Of a stretch of DNA of 50,063 nt, positions 31,564 through 41,843 are shown piece by piece (the stretch's first letter is position 1; each line of letters starts with the position of its first letter). The DNA comes from Heterotrichella gracilis (Eukaryota > Sar > Xanthophyceae > Tribonematales > Xanthonemataceae). The notes under the pieces are model-generated. The model was given only the letters and a program-made list of their open reading frames with translations. It was not told the origin of the DNA and searched no databases. The translations under genes were made by a program, and so were the position numbers. The DNA is taken from contig JAULBX010026286.1 of the NCBI GenBank assembly GCA_032358255.1, positions 1-50,063 on the forward strand, given 5' to 3'.

Positions 31564-32780
31564 GTATTGGTGATGATGGGGCGACACTGTATGTTTCCTT
31601 TCATGTGGCGGTCCTTTTCATGGGGCAGCCTTTTGACACGTCATTTTGTAACTTGGCAGCCGCTTCTGATGCGGCTGGGCCAGGTTCTGGTGGGTGCAGC
31701 TGTTTTGACCAAATAAGAGTGCCCGCGATATGCATGCTCAATAATGCTCAAAGAGCGGGCTTTTCCGAACCGTTTAATGACTATAGCAGCTCTCTGCTGA
31801 ACAACCTTTTTCTGCCTGCTTATAACAGGAGACCATGGTATCTATGGTGTTATAAATTGCTACAGGTGTTGCTACCCGGGTGGCCAAACCCTTTGGCAAA
31901 CCGATTGGAGCCTTGCCAAGATTCTAAGACGGTCTTAGAATCTACACATCTGTTCTGTAATTGGAACTTTACATTTGAAGCAAGTGCACTCTGTCCACGT
32001 GGTACAGCGTCACACAATTATTGTGTATTAAATGGGGCCTTAGAAGTCGAAAGAAAGAAAAGGGACCGTCCCGCACAAGGGCGTAGTTAAGTGGCCCACT
32101 GATTCGCACAAGGGCACCGACTAGCCGCCGCTCTGGCAGAACGGACCGGGTCAAGTAGTTGCCTTAGCCAGCCTAGACTGCCAGCACGATGCCTAGGCCT
32201 AAGCAGCTGCAACAGCTTGCTGTTTGCCGGTTTGAAATCTGATTCATTTAAATCATTTGAATTCAAACATGATGTTCACAGCTGAGCTTGGGTCCAAGGA
32301 TTTTGAGTATGCGCGCTAAGCAAGCCTTAATGCCACGGTGGGTGAACCAGACACCAACAAACATGGCTGGCAGCCAAACAGGCTTGCAAGGTGCTCCGCT
32401 AAATCCGCTTCCTTAACCAACGCGCCTGTGGCAAGGACAGGCTGCGCAGAAATATTTATTCATCTATTTTTCTACAAGGTGCTCATTCACGTTGGGAAAA
32501 ATCTAGATGCATTGGGATGACACAATTCTCTAAGGCTGGCTCTCTCTCACTCTGCCCCTGGAAAAAATCTAAACAGTTTTTTTTGTTGATGAGTTCCTCG
32601 ACCAACGCCCTCGTGCTCGAGATGAATGCGCTATTTATTTATTTATTTATAAAGCACACTTATTTGTTTATAAGAAAACACTTATTTGATTTGAAGAGCT
32701 GCACCAATCAGAACCTTGTCAGGCGCGCGCCAAAGTGCGCTCCCAGGTTTAAGATGCGACGTGTCAAAGAGCTGCCCCAA
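31564..32780. other. Spacer between convergent copies 4 and 5
   Basis: No gene supported. It contains a perfect 25-bp palindrome at 31919-31943 (AGATTCTAAGAC, G, reverse complement) and AT-rich sequence with ATTT runs. Confidence 0.6.
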
Positions 32781-33509
32781 TTAGAAGGAACCCCACACAC
32801 AAAGAAAAAAAGAGGTGCTGACCCAACACAGTCTGTGCACAGCGCACCCCGTGGCTGAAAGGGTGTAAATGGTCCACCCTTGTACACATGGCGCCGCACG
32901 CAATGGACACCTGGCGCTGCGTCCAGATGCCCATCGCCCACCAAAACCGCTGCCCCACACCCAACGCGCAGCCGCATCAAAATCACCCAAAAGCGCTGCC
33001 GCCCAAAAGCACAGGGCATCACAATCGTGCGCTGCCATGCACACAGCACCCCATGTGGCCGACAAACCCAGCAACCCCAGCCTGCCTGCGCAGAGCAACC
33101 CCAGCCCAGCGGCGATCAGCAGCCTCTCATCAGGGTCTGTGTCCATCCTCAACACCCACTCCAGCCCTGCTTGGAACCCCCGGCTGGTCCTCTGCGCCAG
33201 TGCGCTGAGCCAGGGGGGCGGCTGGCGTTGGTGGGATGCCGGGCCGGGTGTTCCCGGGGAGTGGATTTGGAAGAACTGCGCCCTGCTGCGGCGCTCGATG
33301 TGCAGGGCGAACAGCATCGGCAGGGTGTTGCAGAGGGCAAAGAGGAAGGTGCGGCTGGCCGCGCACTGCTGCAGGGGGGAGAGCTGGAGCGCGCAGGCAG
33401 GGAGGGGACCAGGGAGCACATCGGGCCCTGGGACAAAGGGCGTTATTGTTAATTGATATTGACAATATGTGGTGATAATTGATTACTTCATAAGAAAGTT
33501 CTTTTGGGG

Positions 33510-33550
33510 AAAGAAAGCACAGCGGGCCCTGGGACAAAGGGCGTGATTAG
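33510..33550 (-). repeat. Ghost copy of exon F head in copy 5
   Basis: The plus-strand sequence CGGGCCCTGGGACAAAGGGC at about 33519 repeats that at 33423, covering the acceptor and first bases of exon F. It is upstream in the direction of transcription. Confidence 0.8.
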
Positions 33551-33814
33551 CTATTCAATTCAATTATTTGCCGTATGGTACCAAAGTTACAGCGTGGAAG
33601 AGAAAAATAACATACACGAATGAACCGGAAAATGAACGTATTGAAGTCTGGACATGGGTAGTCGTCAGACAAGTAAAGAGTGTCAAGTCTGGGTTTTGAT
33701 GTATGCATATTTCCTGCTTTTAAATGCCTCCAAGCACTTGCGCTTTCAAGACTGCTGCAAAGCGTTGCGGGACAAGGATTTAGGTACCAGGACTTTAGGG
33801 TTTTCATTGTGATT

Positions 33815-33870
33815 GCCTTTATTGCGCCGAAGAGCTGACCTGTCACCGCCGCTGCGCTGGGCTCAACATA
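33815..33870 (-). repeat. Ghost copy of exon E tail in copy 5
   Basis: On the minus strand it reads AAAVTGQLFGAIK followed by GCAATC, a decayed copy of AVTAQLFGAIK with its GCAAG donor. It is downstream of the true segment in transcription. Confidence 0.82.
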
Positions 33871-34224
33871 CTTATAGTAATCATCTAACAAAACCATGGT
33901 GTATTTACAAATTTAAGAACAAGAAGAATCCCTTGCCTTTATTGCGCCAAACAGCTGCGCTGTCACCGTCGATGTGCAGGACTGGAGCTCCAGCACCTGC
34001 CTGCACTGACCGTACAGGCCCCGATACGTGTCCTCTCGGGCCCAGAACAGGTAGACGTCTAGGTTCCACACCAGGGTGTACAACCAGTGCTGCAGCTGCA
34101 TGAGGCCAATCATGGGGGTCATGAAGAGGCGCAGGACCAGGGAGCTGCCAACCTGCAATGGCACGGGAAATAGCTTGGAATCGTGAAAAAAGAAAAACTA
34201 GTAAACTTTGCTTGCCAATCACAT

Positions 34225-34565
34225 TTACAACCATGGGGGTCATGAAGAGGCGCAGGAACAGGGAGATGCCCACCTGCAATGGCACAGAATATACTACATA
34301 TGGGGTGGAAAAAGACCTGCATATTATTATTGTTACGATTACAATCATAATCGGCAATTGCAACCGTGAATGTGATTACATTGTGAGAGGCGCGCTAGTA
34401 GTTGCAACCTGCAATCGCAACCATGGGGGTCATGAAGGGCACAGGACCAGGCAGACGCCCCAATGCACCCATACCAAATCAGGACTATGGGATTATACTT
34501 GTGATGACTCGATTGCAACCATAATCACGGGGGTCATGAAGAGGCGCGGGACATGCCGATAGCTA
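34225..34565 (-). repeat. Three ghost copies of exon D head in copy 5
   Basis: ATGGGGGTCATGAAG on the plus strand (minus-strand CTTCATGACCCCCAT) occurs near 34232, 34422 and 34528 with progressively less of the surrounding exon. All lie upstream of the true D segment in transcription. Confidence 0.85.
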
Positions 34566-34649
34566 AAATCACACCAGTAATTGGTTGTGACGGTTGCATC
34601 TGCAATTCACAACTTACAACTTAAATCCCAGTGGCAATCATGATACCCA

Positions 34650-34730
34650 AAATCCTTTACTTGCGACCACATACCCTTGGCACACTCCCCCTTGCCTCCG
34701 GTGTAGTAGGCCACCCCGCGCCAAAACCGA
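34650..34730 (-). repeat. Ghost copy of exon C tail in copy 5
   Basis: The minus strand reads VAYYTGGKGECAKGMWSQ followed by GTAAAG, a mutated copy of the C exon end. It is downstream of the true exon C (34806-34961). Confidence 0.85.
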
Positions 34731-36356
34731 GCATGCACATGGCTGCAAATACTTGGTCTAGTGAGTGCGCCTATAACCAAGGTGCGGGCGTGGCTTTGAC
34801 CGTACCTGCGACCACATGCGCTTGGCACAGTCCCCCTTGCCGCTGGTAAAGTAGGTGACTGTGTACTTTGGCGTGATGACCAGTATTGCCACAAATGTCA
34901 CCAGCAGCAGCCAGTCCCGTGCAAGGGGCCAGAACTTCTGCCAGAAGGCGCCCCGGTGCACCTGCAAAGGGGGCGGCGGGTCGGCGCGTCTTTTTCAGCT
35001 CTTTTTCAACAACAACCCCACACTTCTAGGCTTCAACGTGTAGGCATATTACAGCACATATATGGGGAGGAAGGGTATCAGCAGTCCCCTGAGTACTCTG
35101 ACTATGTGCATGCGGCAGGGTTTTGTAGGGTTTAGGGTTTAGGGTATCAGCAGTCCCTGAGTATTCTAGTACACGTGTGCGGCGGGGCTTTCTAGGGTTT
35201 AGGGTTTAGGGCCAGTGCCCCCGCTCACCTGCCTACAGAGAAATCCTAGGGTGCTGGCCAACATCACTAGCACCTCCAGTCCTGCGCACACAGGGGCAAG
35301 CCTTAAACCCTAAGCACACGAGGCATGCCCTTAACTATAATTCGTATACCCTAAGTAGCAGTGCCCTCATCCTATGCGCATGTCAGGCAAGCCTCATGAT
35401 TATCAGGGCCCGGCGAGTTCAAGACCCTAAACCCTAAAGTATATTATAGTACGTTTCATGCGCGCGCTCCAGCAAAACAGTGAGATTGGCATCCAGCCTT
35501 GCACGTTCGGAGAGGTTTATATCCTACATCGTGCAGGTTGCGCGTAGGGGATGTTTGCATTGCGCAGATTAGTCAGCAAGTGTACTGGGAGCGGGGAGAA
35601 GGAGCTAGACTCGAGTGATACACGGTTTCCTGCAGGCAAAATACTTCTATTACAGGCTGGGTCACACTAGGTTCGCCTAGCTAAACTGGTTGGCTACCGT
35701 TGTGCACTACTGGTATGTGCACCAGCTAGAGTATCAACTGGTTGAGCACCATCTGCCACACTGGGCGAGAAAAACTGGGCTGTTTGGCCACCCTTGTGCA
35801 CCAGCTGGACTATTTACTGGTTGACCACCATCTGCCAAACTGGGCTAAAAAAGCTGGGCTGTTGGAGGGTGTCCAAGGTGCTTGCAAAACGCTCAAGTGC
35901 TGACAGTGCAAGGAGCAACGTCTGCATCTTGGTGTGTACGGCACGGCCAGGTCGACGGTACTGGTGTGAGGCAGACAACACTGTACCCCCGGCTAGTGGC
36001 TAAGTAGCTAGGCAACCACCGGCGGGCACAGCACCAATACACTGATTGGTTCGCCAATAGCTTGGTGGCTAGTCAACCAAGAGAGGGTCTCTCAACCAGT
36101 ACCAGGCCTGTGCGGCTCTCACCTGTCACCCAACCTGGGTCTCGGTGGCGAGGCACCGGCGCTGCATCGCCCTTGTGCAGCCTCCACAGCCCCAACACCA
36201 GGACGATTCCGCCCAGCACTTCCCCAGTGCACGTCACCCAGTGCGAGCTGCGCCATCGCAGGTATTGGTCTTCCAGTTTGGCGTCTGCGAACGCCAAGGG
36301 CTGGTGCCTAGCGATGGCACCTAGCCAACGTCGCAGCATCACAGGCCCATATGCAT

Positions 36357-37025
36357 GCAACGGCTCTTTTGTGTGCCTAGATGCATGCAGGCGCTATGGG
36401 GCTAGGCAACCACGACGGGAAGCCATGTACGAAGCCAAGTAACCTTCCACGTCAGACAGGTGAGCCTGATCAACGCTTTACGCGGCCTGTCACACCGCAA
36501 GCCGTGCTGATAGGTTGCTATTGGCAGGAAGGCACTGGTATCGAGGGGGTTCCTCTATCAGAATGCCTGTAAATGTTTATCTCTGACACAAAGCCAACTG
36601 TAAACAGACCATGCGTATGCGTTGGAACAAGTTCTGCGCCGCAGTACTGCGCCGTGTGCCATGGTTGTGAAGCCCTATGAATACCCTACTAGGGTTTAAA
36701 AGTACCCCACTAGTCACTAGTCTAGTGCAGCGAACACCATGCCCGGTGCCACATTCTAGCTAGGGCCAGTTGGGTGAGAACGTGTTCAATCGTATGCGCA
36801 AAATCTGTAGGAGGTAACCGTTTGTAGGCACTTTGAGAGAGGAACCCCCCCCCGTAGCTTATTGCGGAGAGCTAACCTAGTAACACGCCTTGCGGTGTAA
36901 CAGGCCCGCCAAATCGTTGATATTCGGCTCGCCTATTTGAAGCAACGTGGAAGGGAACTTGGCTTTCTTAGGTGGCTCCCTATCGTGGTTGTCTAGCTTC
37001 CCAGTGCCTGCCTGCATCTGGGCAT
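36357..37025. other. Upstream region between divergent copies 5 and 6
   Basis: Head-to-head spacing of about 670 bp. No gene supported and no long inverted arms as clear as those between copies 2 and 3. Confidence 0.55.
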
Positions 37026-39856
37026 ATGGAAAAACGACTGCATGCATATGGCCATGCGATGCTGCGTCGTTGGCTGGGTGCGCTCGCTCGGTACCAGCCC
37101 TTGGCTTTCACGGACGCCCAGTTAGAAGACCAATACCTCCGATGGCGCTGCTCGCACTGGGTGACCTACACTGGGGAAGTCCTTGGCGGCATTGTCACGG
37201 TGCTGTGTCTGTGGAGGCTGCACTTTGACAGTGCAAAACCAGTGCCACGCCAGCCAGACCCAGCGTGGGTATCAGGTGAGAATAGTGCGTGCGTGCCTTT
37301 CCTTTTCTAGATCATCCTGGTTGTAAAGGCTAGATCTTGGGGGGTAAGCCCTGTGGGGAGAGTTGGGAGTCGGCAACTGGCACGAGTCTGCAGGCTATAC
37401 AGAATAGGGCCCCCAGTTGCACGAACCCACCATCTGGAGATGTGAACCATGGGTGCAACTGTGCTGTAGTGACACGATACGAGGCAGCAAACAATGCCCT
37501 AGGGTTTTATCACCGCGAGCTACCCCATGCAAGGCATAGCACCCTGTAACCCTGACCCTATACCACAAACCCTAGACCCTAGACCCTAGACCAACGAGGC
37601 CCCTGGTTGCTGAAGCGGGGCTTGTGCCTTGTGTGCAGGACTGGTGGCGCTGCTGTTAAGGGTTCAGGGAATGGCTCGTTTAGGGTTAAGGGTTTAGGGC
37701 TTCCCAAGTGTAGGATTGAGGCTTGTGTTGTGCGTTGTGCGCAGGAGTGGAGGCGCTGCTGATGCTGACCAGCTTCATAGGGTTCCTCTGCAGGCAGGTG
37801 AGCCCACTGACCCTAAACCCAAAACCCTACTGACCCTGTCAACCCTAAACCTTTAGGTGCTGGTGATAAGCTGCATGGGGTTTCCTCTGTAGGCTGGTGA
37901 GGGGGGCATTGCGCACTGACCCTAAACCCTCACCTTGACCCGTGCTGCTGTCGACCAGCTTCATAGGGTGTCGAAATCTTTAAATATACTTGGAAAAGAC
38001 ACTGCTCTGTGACCCTAAATGTGCACCCCAAACCCCGAACACCATGTCCTACAGCACTTTGTCCCTCCGTCACCTGAAGCTGACCCTTGCACGCCAGCTA
38101 CTAGAAACCGAAAAAAATATCCGTCAATTCAGTTATTTAGTCATCTGGGATGTTTTGCAGAGTATCTTCTTGTTATCGCGGCTGCACCGAGGCCCTACCT
38201 CAGGGTTAACCGCAGGGATAGGCTGCCACTGGTCATCCCCCGTCCCCCCTTGCAGGTGCACCGGGGCGCCTTCTGGCCCTACCTGAGGGACTGGCTGCTG
38301 CTGGTCAGCCTGGTGGCGGTATTCATCATCACCCCAAAGTATGCGGTGGCATACTACACCAGCGCCAAGGGGGGTTGCGATAGGCGCATATGGTCGCAGG
38401 TAAATTACAATTGCTGTTGTCAATATCATATGGCCCATGAGTGAGGGTCGCATGTACAGCCACTGGCATCAAGTGTAGGAAGAAAACAATAGGAACTTTT
38501 ATGGGCATCATGGCTTTGACGACTATGTGATTGTGATTTGGTGATCACTTCTACCTAATACTCGGATTACCCCTGCGCCATCATTTCCATGTGATCTTAG
38601 GTTGTGATCTTGATTGGTTCCACCAACAATAATTGCTCATAAATGCAATGGCGGCTCCAGGTTGGCATGTCCATCGTGCTGGGCCTCATCATGACCCCCA
38701 TCGTTGTAATCGTAGGCCGCAATCGGCGCCTTGATCGTATCTAACTGCTATCGTGGCGCGCAGGTTGGCATCTCCATCGTGCTGCGCCTCTTCATGACGC
38801 CCATGGTGGGTCTGATGCAGCTGCAGCAGTGGGTGTGCACCCTCGCGTGGAACCTGATTGTCTACATATTCTGGGCCCGAATGGACTTGGATCAAGGCCT
38901 GCACGGGCAGTGCAGGCAACTGCTTACCCAGGAGCCATGCACAGCTGCGGTGACGGCACAGCTCTTTGGCGCAATACAGGCAAGGTTCAGTAAACCCTAA
39001 ACCCTGCGCCCTGAAACCTAAACCCTAAAACCTGAGCCTCTTGGAAGTTGCTTACCCAGGAGTCATGCACAATCGCAATGCTGTTGGAAGCAGTTCAGGC
39101 AAGGGCCATACATTTGAAACCTGACTTCTGGTCATAAAACCCTGAATCCGGACCCCTGCTACCCTGTAGCCGCACTGTAAATTGCGGGGAAACCAAATGC
39201 ACAAAATCACAACAATATAATCCTTAATTGTTGAACCGTGAAACATTGCCTTCCCTGCAAATTTGGAAGCCCTACCGCACCTGCCTCTTTGCAAGGAGCA
39301 TACTGTTAACCCTTTGCCGCTCCTGGCGGGTATACCTCCCTTGCATGTGGCTAAGACACTAACTATATACCCCTTGCTGCAGGCGCCGCTGTGCTCCCTT
39401 GTCCCCTCCCCTGCCTGCGCGCTCCAGCTGTCCCCCCTGGGGCAGTGCGTGGCCAGCCGCGCCGCCCTTTTCGCACTCAGCAACATCGTGTCGGTGCTGT
39501 TGTCGCTGCAAATCGAGCGCCGCAGCAGGGCGCATTTTTGCCAAATCCACCGCCCGGGATCCCCGGCGGCAGCTGGCCAATTCCAAAAGCCACCATGGCT
39601 CAGTGCGCTGTCCCAGAGGACCAGCCGGGGATTCAAAACAGGGCTGGAGTGGTTGCTGAGGATGGATACCCATCCCGATGAAAGGCGCTTGATCGCCACT
39701 GGGCTGGGGTTGTATTGCATGGGGTGGGTGGGGCTGCTGGGGCTCTCGGCCGCATGGCGCACGCTGTGCGCTGCGACCCAGCAACTATGTATCCGCGGCC
39801 CTTGGGGTGCGCCAGCAAGTTTCTTGCCAGGAGCACTTCTGTCACCCCACTTGTGA
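37026..39856 (+). CDS. Multi-pass membrane protein family, copy 6
   Basis: Exons 37026-37275 (A), 37745-37797 (B), 38256-38399 (C), 38764-38979 (D and E fused) and 39383-39856 (F) join in phase to 378 aa. It starts MEKRLHAYGHAMLRRWLGAL. No intron lies between D and E; the intron after E begins GCAAGG. Signatures are intact: ARYQPLAFTDAQLED, VHRGAFWPYLRDWLLL, QLQQWVCTLAWNLIVYIFWA, QIERRSRAHF, LEWLLRMDTHPDERRL. The C-terminus runs about 20 residues past the usual end (QQLCIRGPWGAPASFLPG), because the normal stop just after QQL is missing. Ghosts flank its exons (B near 37638 and 37850; C near 38180; D near 38659; E near 39050). Function unknown. Confidence 0.78.
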
Positions 39857-40395
39857 TGCCGGAGCGCTGCTGATGTGGCAGCAAAAGTGGTGAGGCTACT
39901 GGGATTGTCAGCTGAATATTTGTTTGTTTCTGTTTCGAACTGCTGTGGCTGCGCCGCAGCAACTCTGACGCGGCAGCTCCGGGGGTGCGCCAGCAAGTTG
40001 CATACCGGCAGCACTTTTGTCACGGGGCCCCACATTTGATGCGGGAGCGCTGCTGATGCGGCAGCACAAGTGGTGGGGCTGCTGGCCCAGCAGTGATTGT
40101 CAGCTGCACTATTTTTTGTTTGGGACTGCTAGGCCTGTCTGCTGAATGGCGCGGGCCGTGCGTTGCGGCGCAGCAATTATGACGCGGCGGCCCCTGGGGT
40201 GCGCCAGCAAGTGACATGCCGGCAGCACTTTTGTGACCCCAGTTTCTATGCGGGAGCGCTGCTGATGCGGCGGCAAGTGTGGTGGGGCTGCTGGGATTCA
40301 GCTGCGCGTTTTTTTGTTTGTTTTTGGGACTGCCAGGCCTGCCAGCCCGTGGCGCATGCTGTGCACTGCGATGAGCACTGCGCTGTTGAGCTGGC
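39785..40395 (+). repeat. Tandem copies of the copy 6 gene end
   Basis: About 190-bp units recur three times. Each contains a decayed GGACTGCTAGGCCTGTCTGC-type segment (encoding LLGLSAAW), a GCGCAGCAA..ATGACGCGGC end, GGGGTGCGCCAGCAAGT and GGGAGCGCTGCTGATG. They are 3'-ward duplicates of exon F's last part plus flanking DNA. Confidence 0.85.
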
Positions 40396-41843
40396 AGCAT
40401 CCTTGAAACAGAGAGGAGTTGGTGTGGAGCAGCGCTTTGGATACTGGGCACCGGTTTGGTGGGCAATGAGCAGTTGGCGCGGAACATGTGAGGAGAGCGG
40501 TTGGTGTCTCTTGGGTGGGGCGTCATGTGCACCCGGGGCAAGGGAATGCCTTCAGTCACGGTGTTTGCTGTGGATGTCTGCCAATGAGACCTGTACAGCA
40601 TATTCATTAGGATTGACACACGTTTAAGAAGCTAGAGCTGGTGGTGCCATTCATGGTAATATGGTACGCCATCTCAAACGTTAGGGTTTAGGGTTTTGCC
40701 TTGGGCGCCCAGTCAGGGTTGAAGTTTGACTAGGACTCGTGCTGCACAGTGAACCGCTAGCCAGCTATGGTTGTCAATAATTTGCTATGATGGTTGATGT
40801 ACAACTTGAGACAGCATATGTGCCCCCTTCAGGTTGCATCATTTTGCCGCGTTTGTTGGACTGCTAGGCGATTCTTTTCAGTATACTTTTATTGTGGCCC
40901 AGCAGGGGCCTGTAGGGAAAAACGTGATTGACCCTATGCTACATATTTTCAAACTTGACCTCTGGACACCCACCCACCCCCCATATCTCACAGAATGGGA
41001 CAAATAGGGTGTCAAAATGTCATTGACCTTTGCGCAGTCTTCAATCCAACCGAATGGTTGACGGTCGGGGAAAGTTTGTAAAAAATATTTACAAACGGAC
41101 TAACATATTTCCAGCACAGTATATTATGATACTAATATAATAATCATATGCATATTGAATATATTTAATCATTGTTAGTTATATAACCAATATTATTATC
41201 ATGAAGTACCCATGCATGCATATAATGCATCAGCTATATGCCCCTTTTGGTCAAGTACAACCAGTCCAATAGGTGTTACTATTATATCGAGGTCTTTACA
41301 CCTGCTGTTGCTTATAGCATTGCCCAAGTTGATCCAACAACCCCCCAAAAACAGTTGAAGGGCTTTTTGTTATTGCCATCAACTTTTTCAAAGCGTCCTC
41401 AGACAACCCCCCTTACCCCCCCTTACAAAAAGGTTACAACTTTTTAACCTTGATACAGGACGTCTCTAGGGACTTTTAGGGACAACCCCTTACATTTCTG
41501 CTGGAAACCAGCCACTCCGGCAAAGGGTCAAAAAGTTAACTACAGACCATTTATTTATTTATTTATTACAATTATTAGCTATAATCAGTACAAATAACCG
41601 GTTATAACCTGCGTATAGTTGGCACGAGATGGCTGCGCAGGAAAGACTGACTGCTGTAGCAGAACCGTAGACTCCTGCCTAGGCAGGACAGTAGACTGCC
41701 ACCTGGGCTGATTGTATGCTAAGCATATAACAACCTGACAGAATAGGTTTCAAGAAGAAACAATTGCCCCCGTATGCATACACGGCGGCATACCAAAGCC
41801 AGCATTGCTAAAAACGCAAACAGGCCGGGCAGCAGTCAGTGGC
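40396..41843. other. Intergenic, no gene supported
   Basis: AT-rich in its second half, with ATTT runs at about 41550-41565. Short open frames only. The promoter of the GT34-like gene must be at the right end. Confidence 0.55.

Larger units (their letters stand above)
32781..36339 (-). pseudogene. Multi-pass membrane protein family, copy 5, disrupted
   Basis: Segments in transcription order: 36339-36123 (A), 35281-35229 (B), 34961-34806 (C), 34152-33937 (D and E fused), 33427-32781 (F). A to E join in phase. F is broken: one G is missing in the run at about 33400-33402 relative to copies 1 and 3, so the frame from GPMCSLVPS does not reach ACALQLSP. The normal end (AAQRL) is also replaced by about 70 unrelated residues read into flanking DNA. 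No ATG precedes HAYGPVMLRR in frame, so the start would be the internal Met of MLRRWLG. Exon C carries a 12-bp in-frame addition (QKFW, duplicating the FW). A pseudogene is likely, though a base error could explain the frameshift alone. Confidence 0.7.

Noticed and set aside
32869..33456. Plus-strand 195-codon open frames over copy 5 exon F
   Set aside because: Antisense to exon F; reads the complement of the conserved membrane-protein sequence.
39052..40035. Minus-strand 327-codon open frame opposite copy 6 exon F
   Set aside because: Overlaps a well-supported exon and ghost repeats on the other strand; no recognisable protein and no conserved counterpart opposite the intact paralogues.
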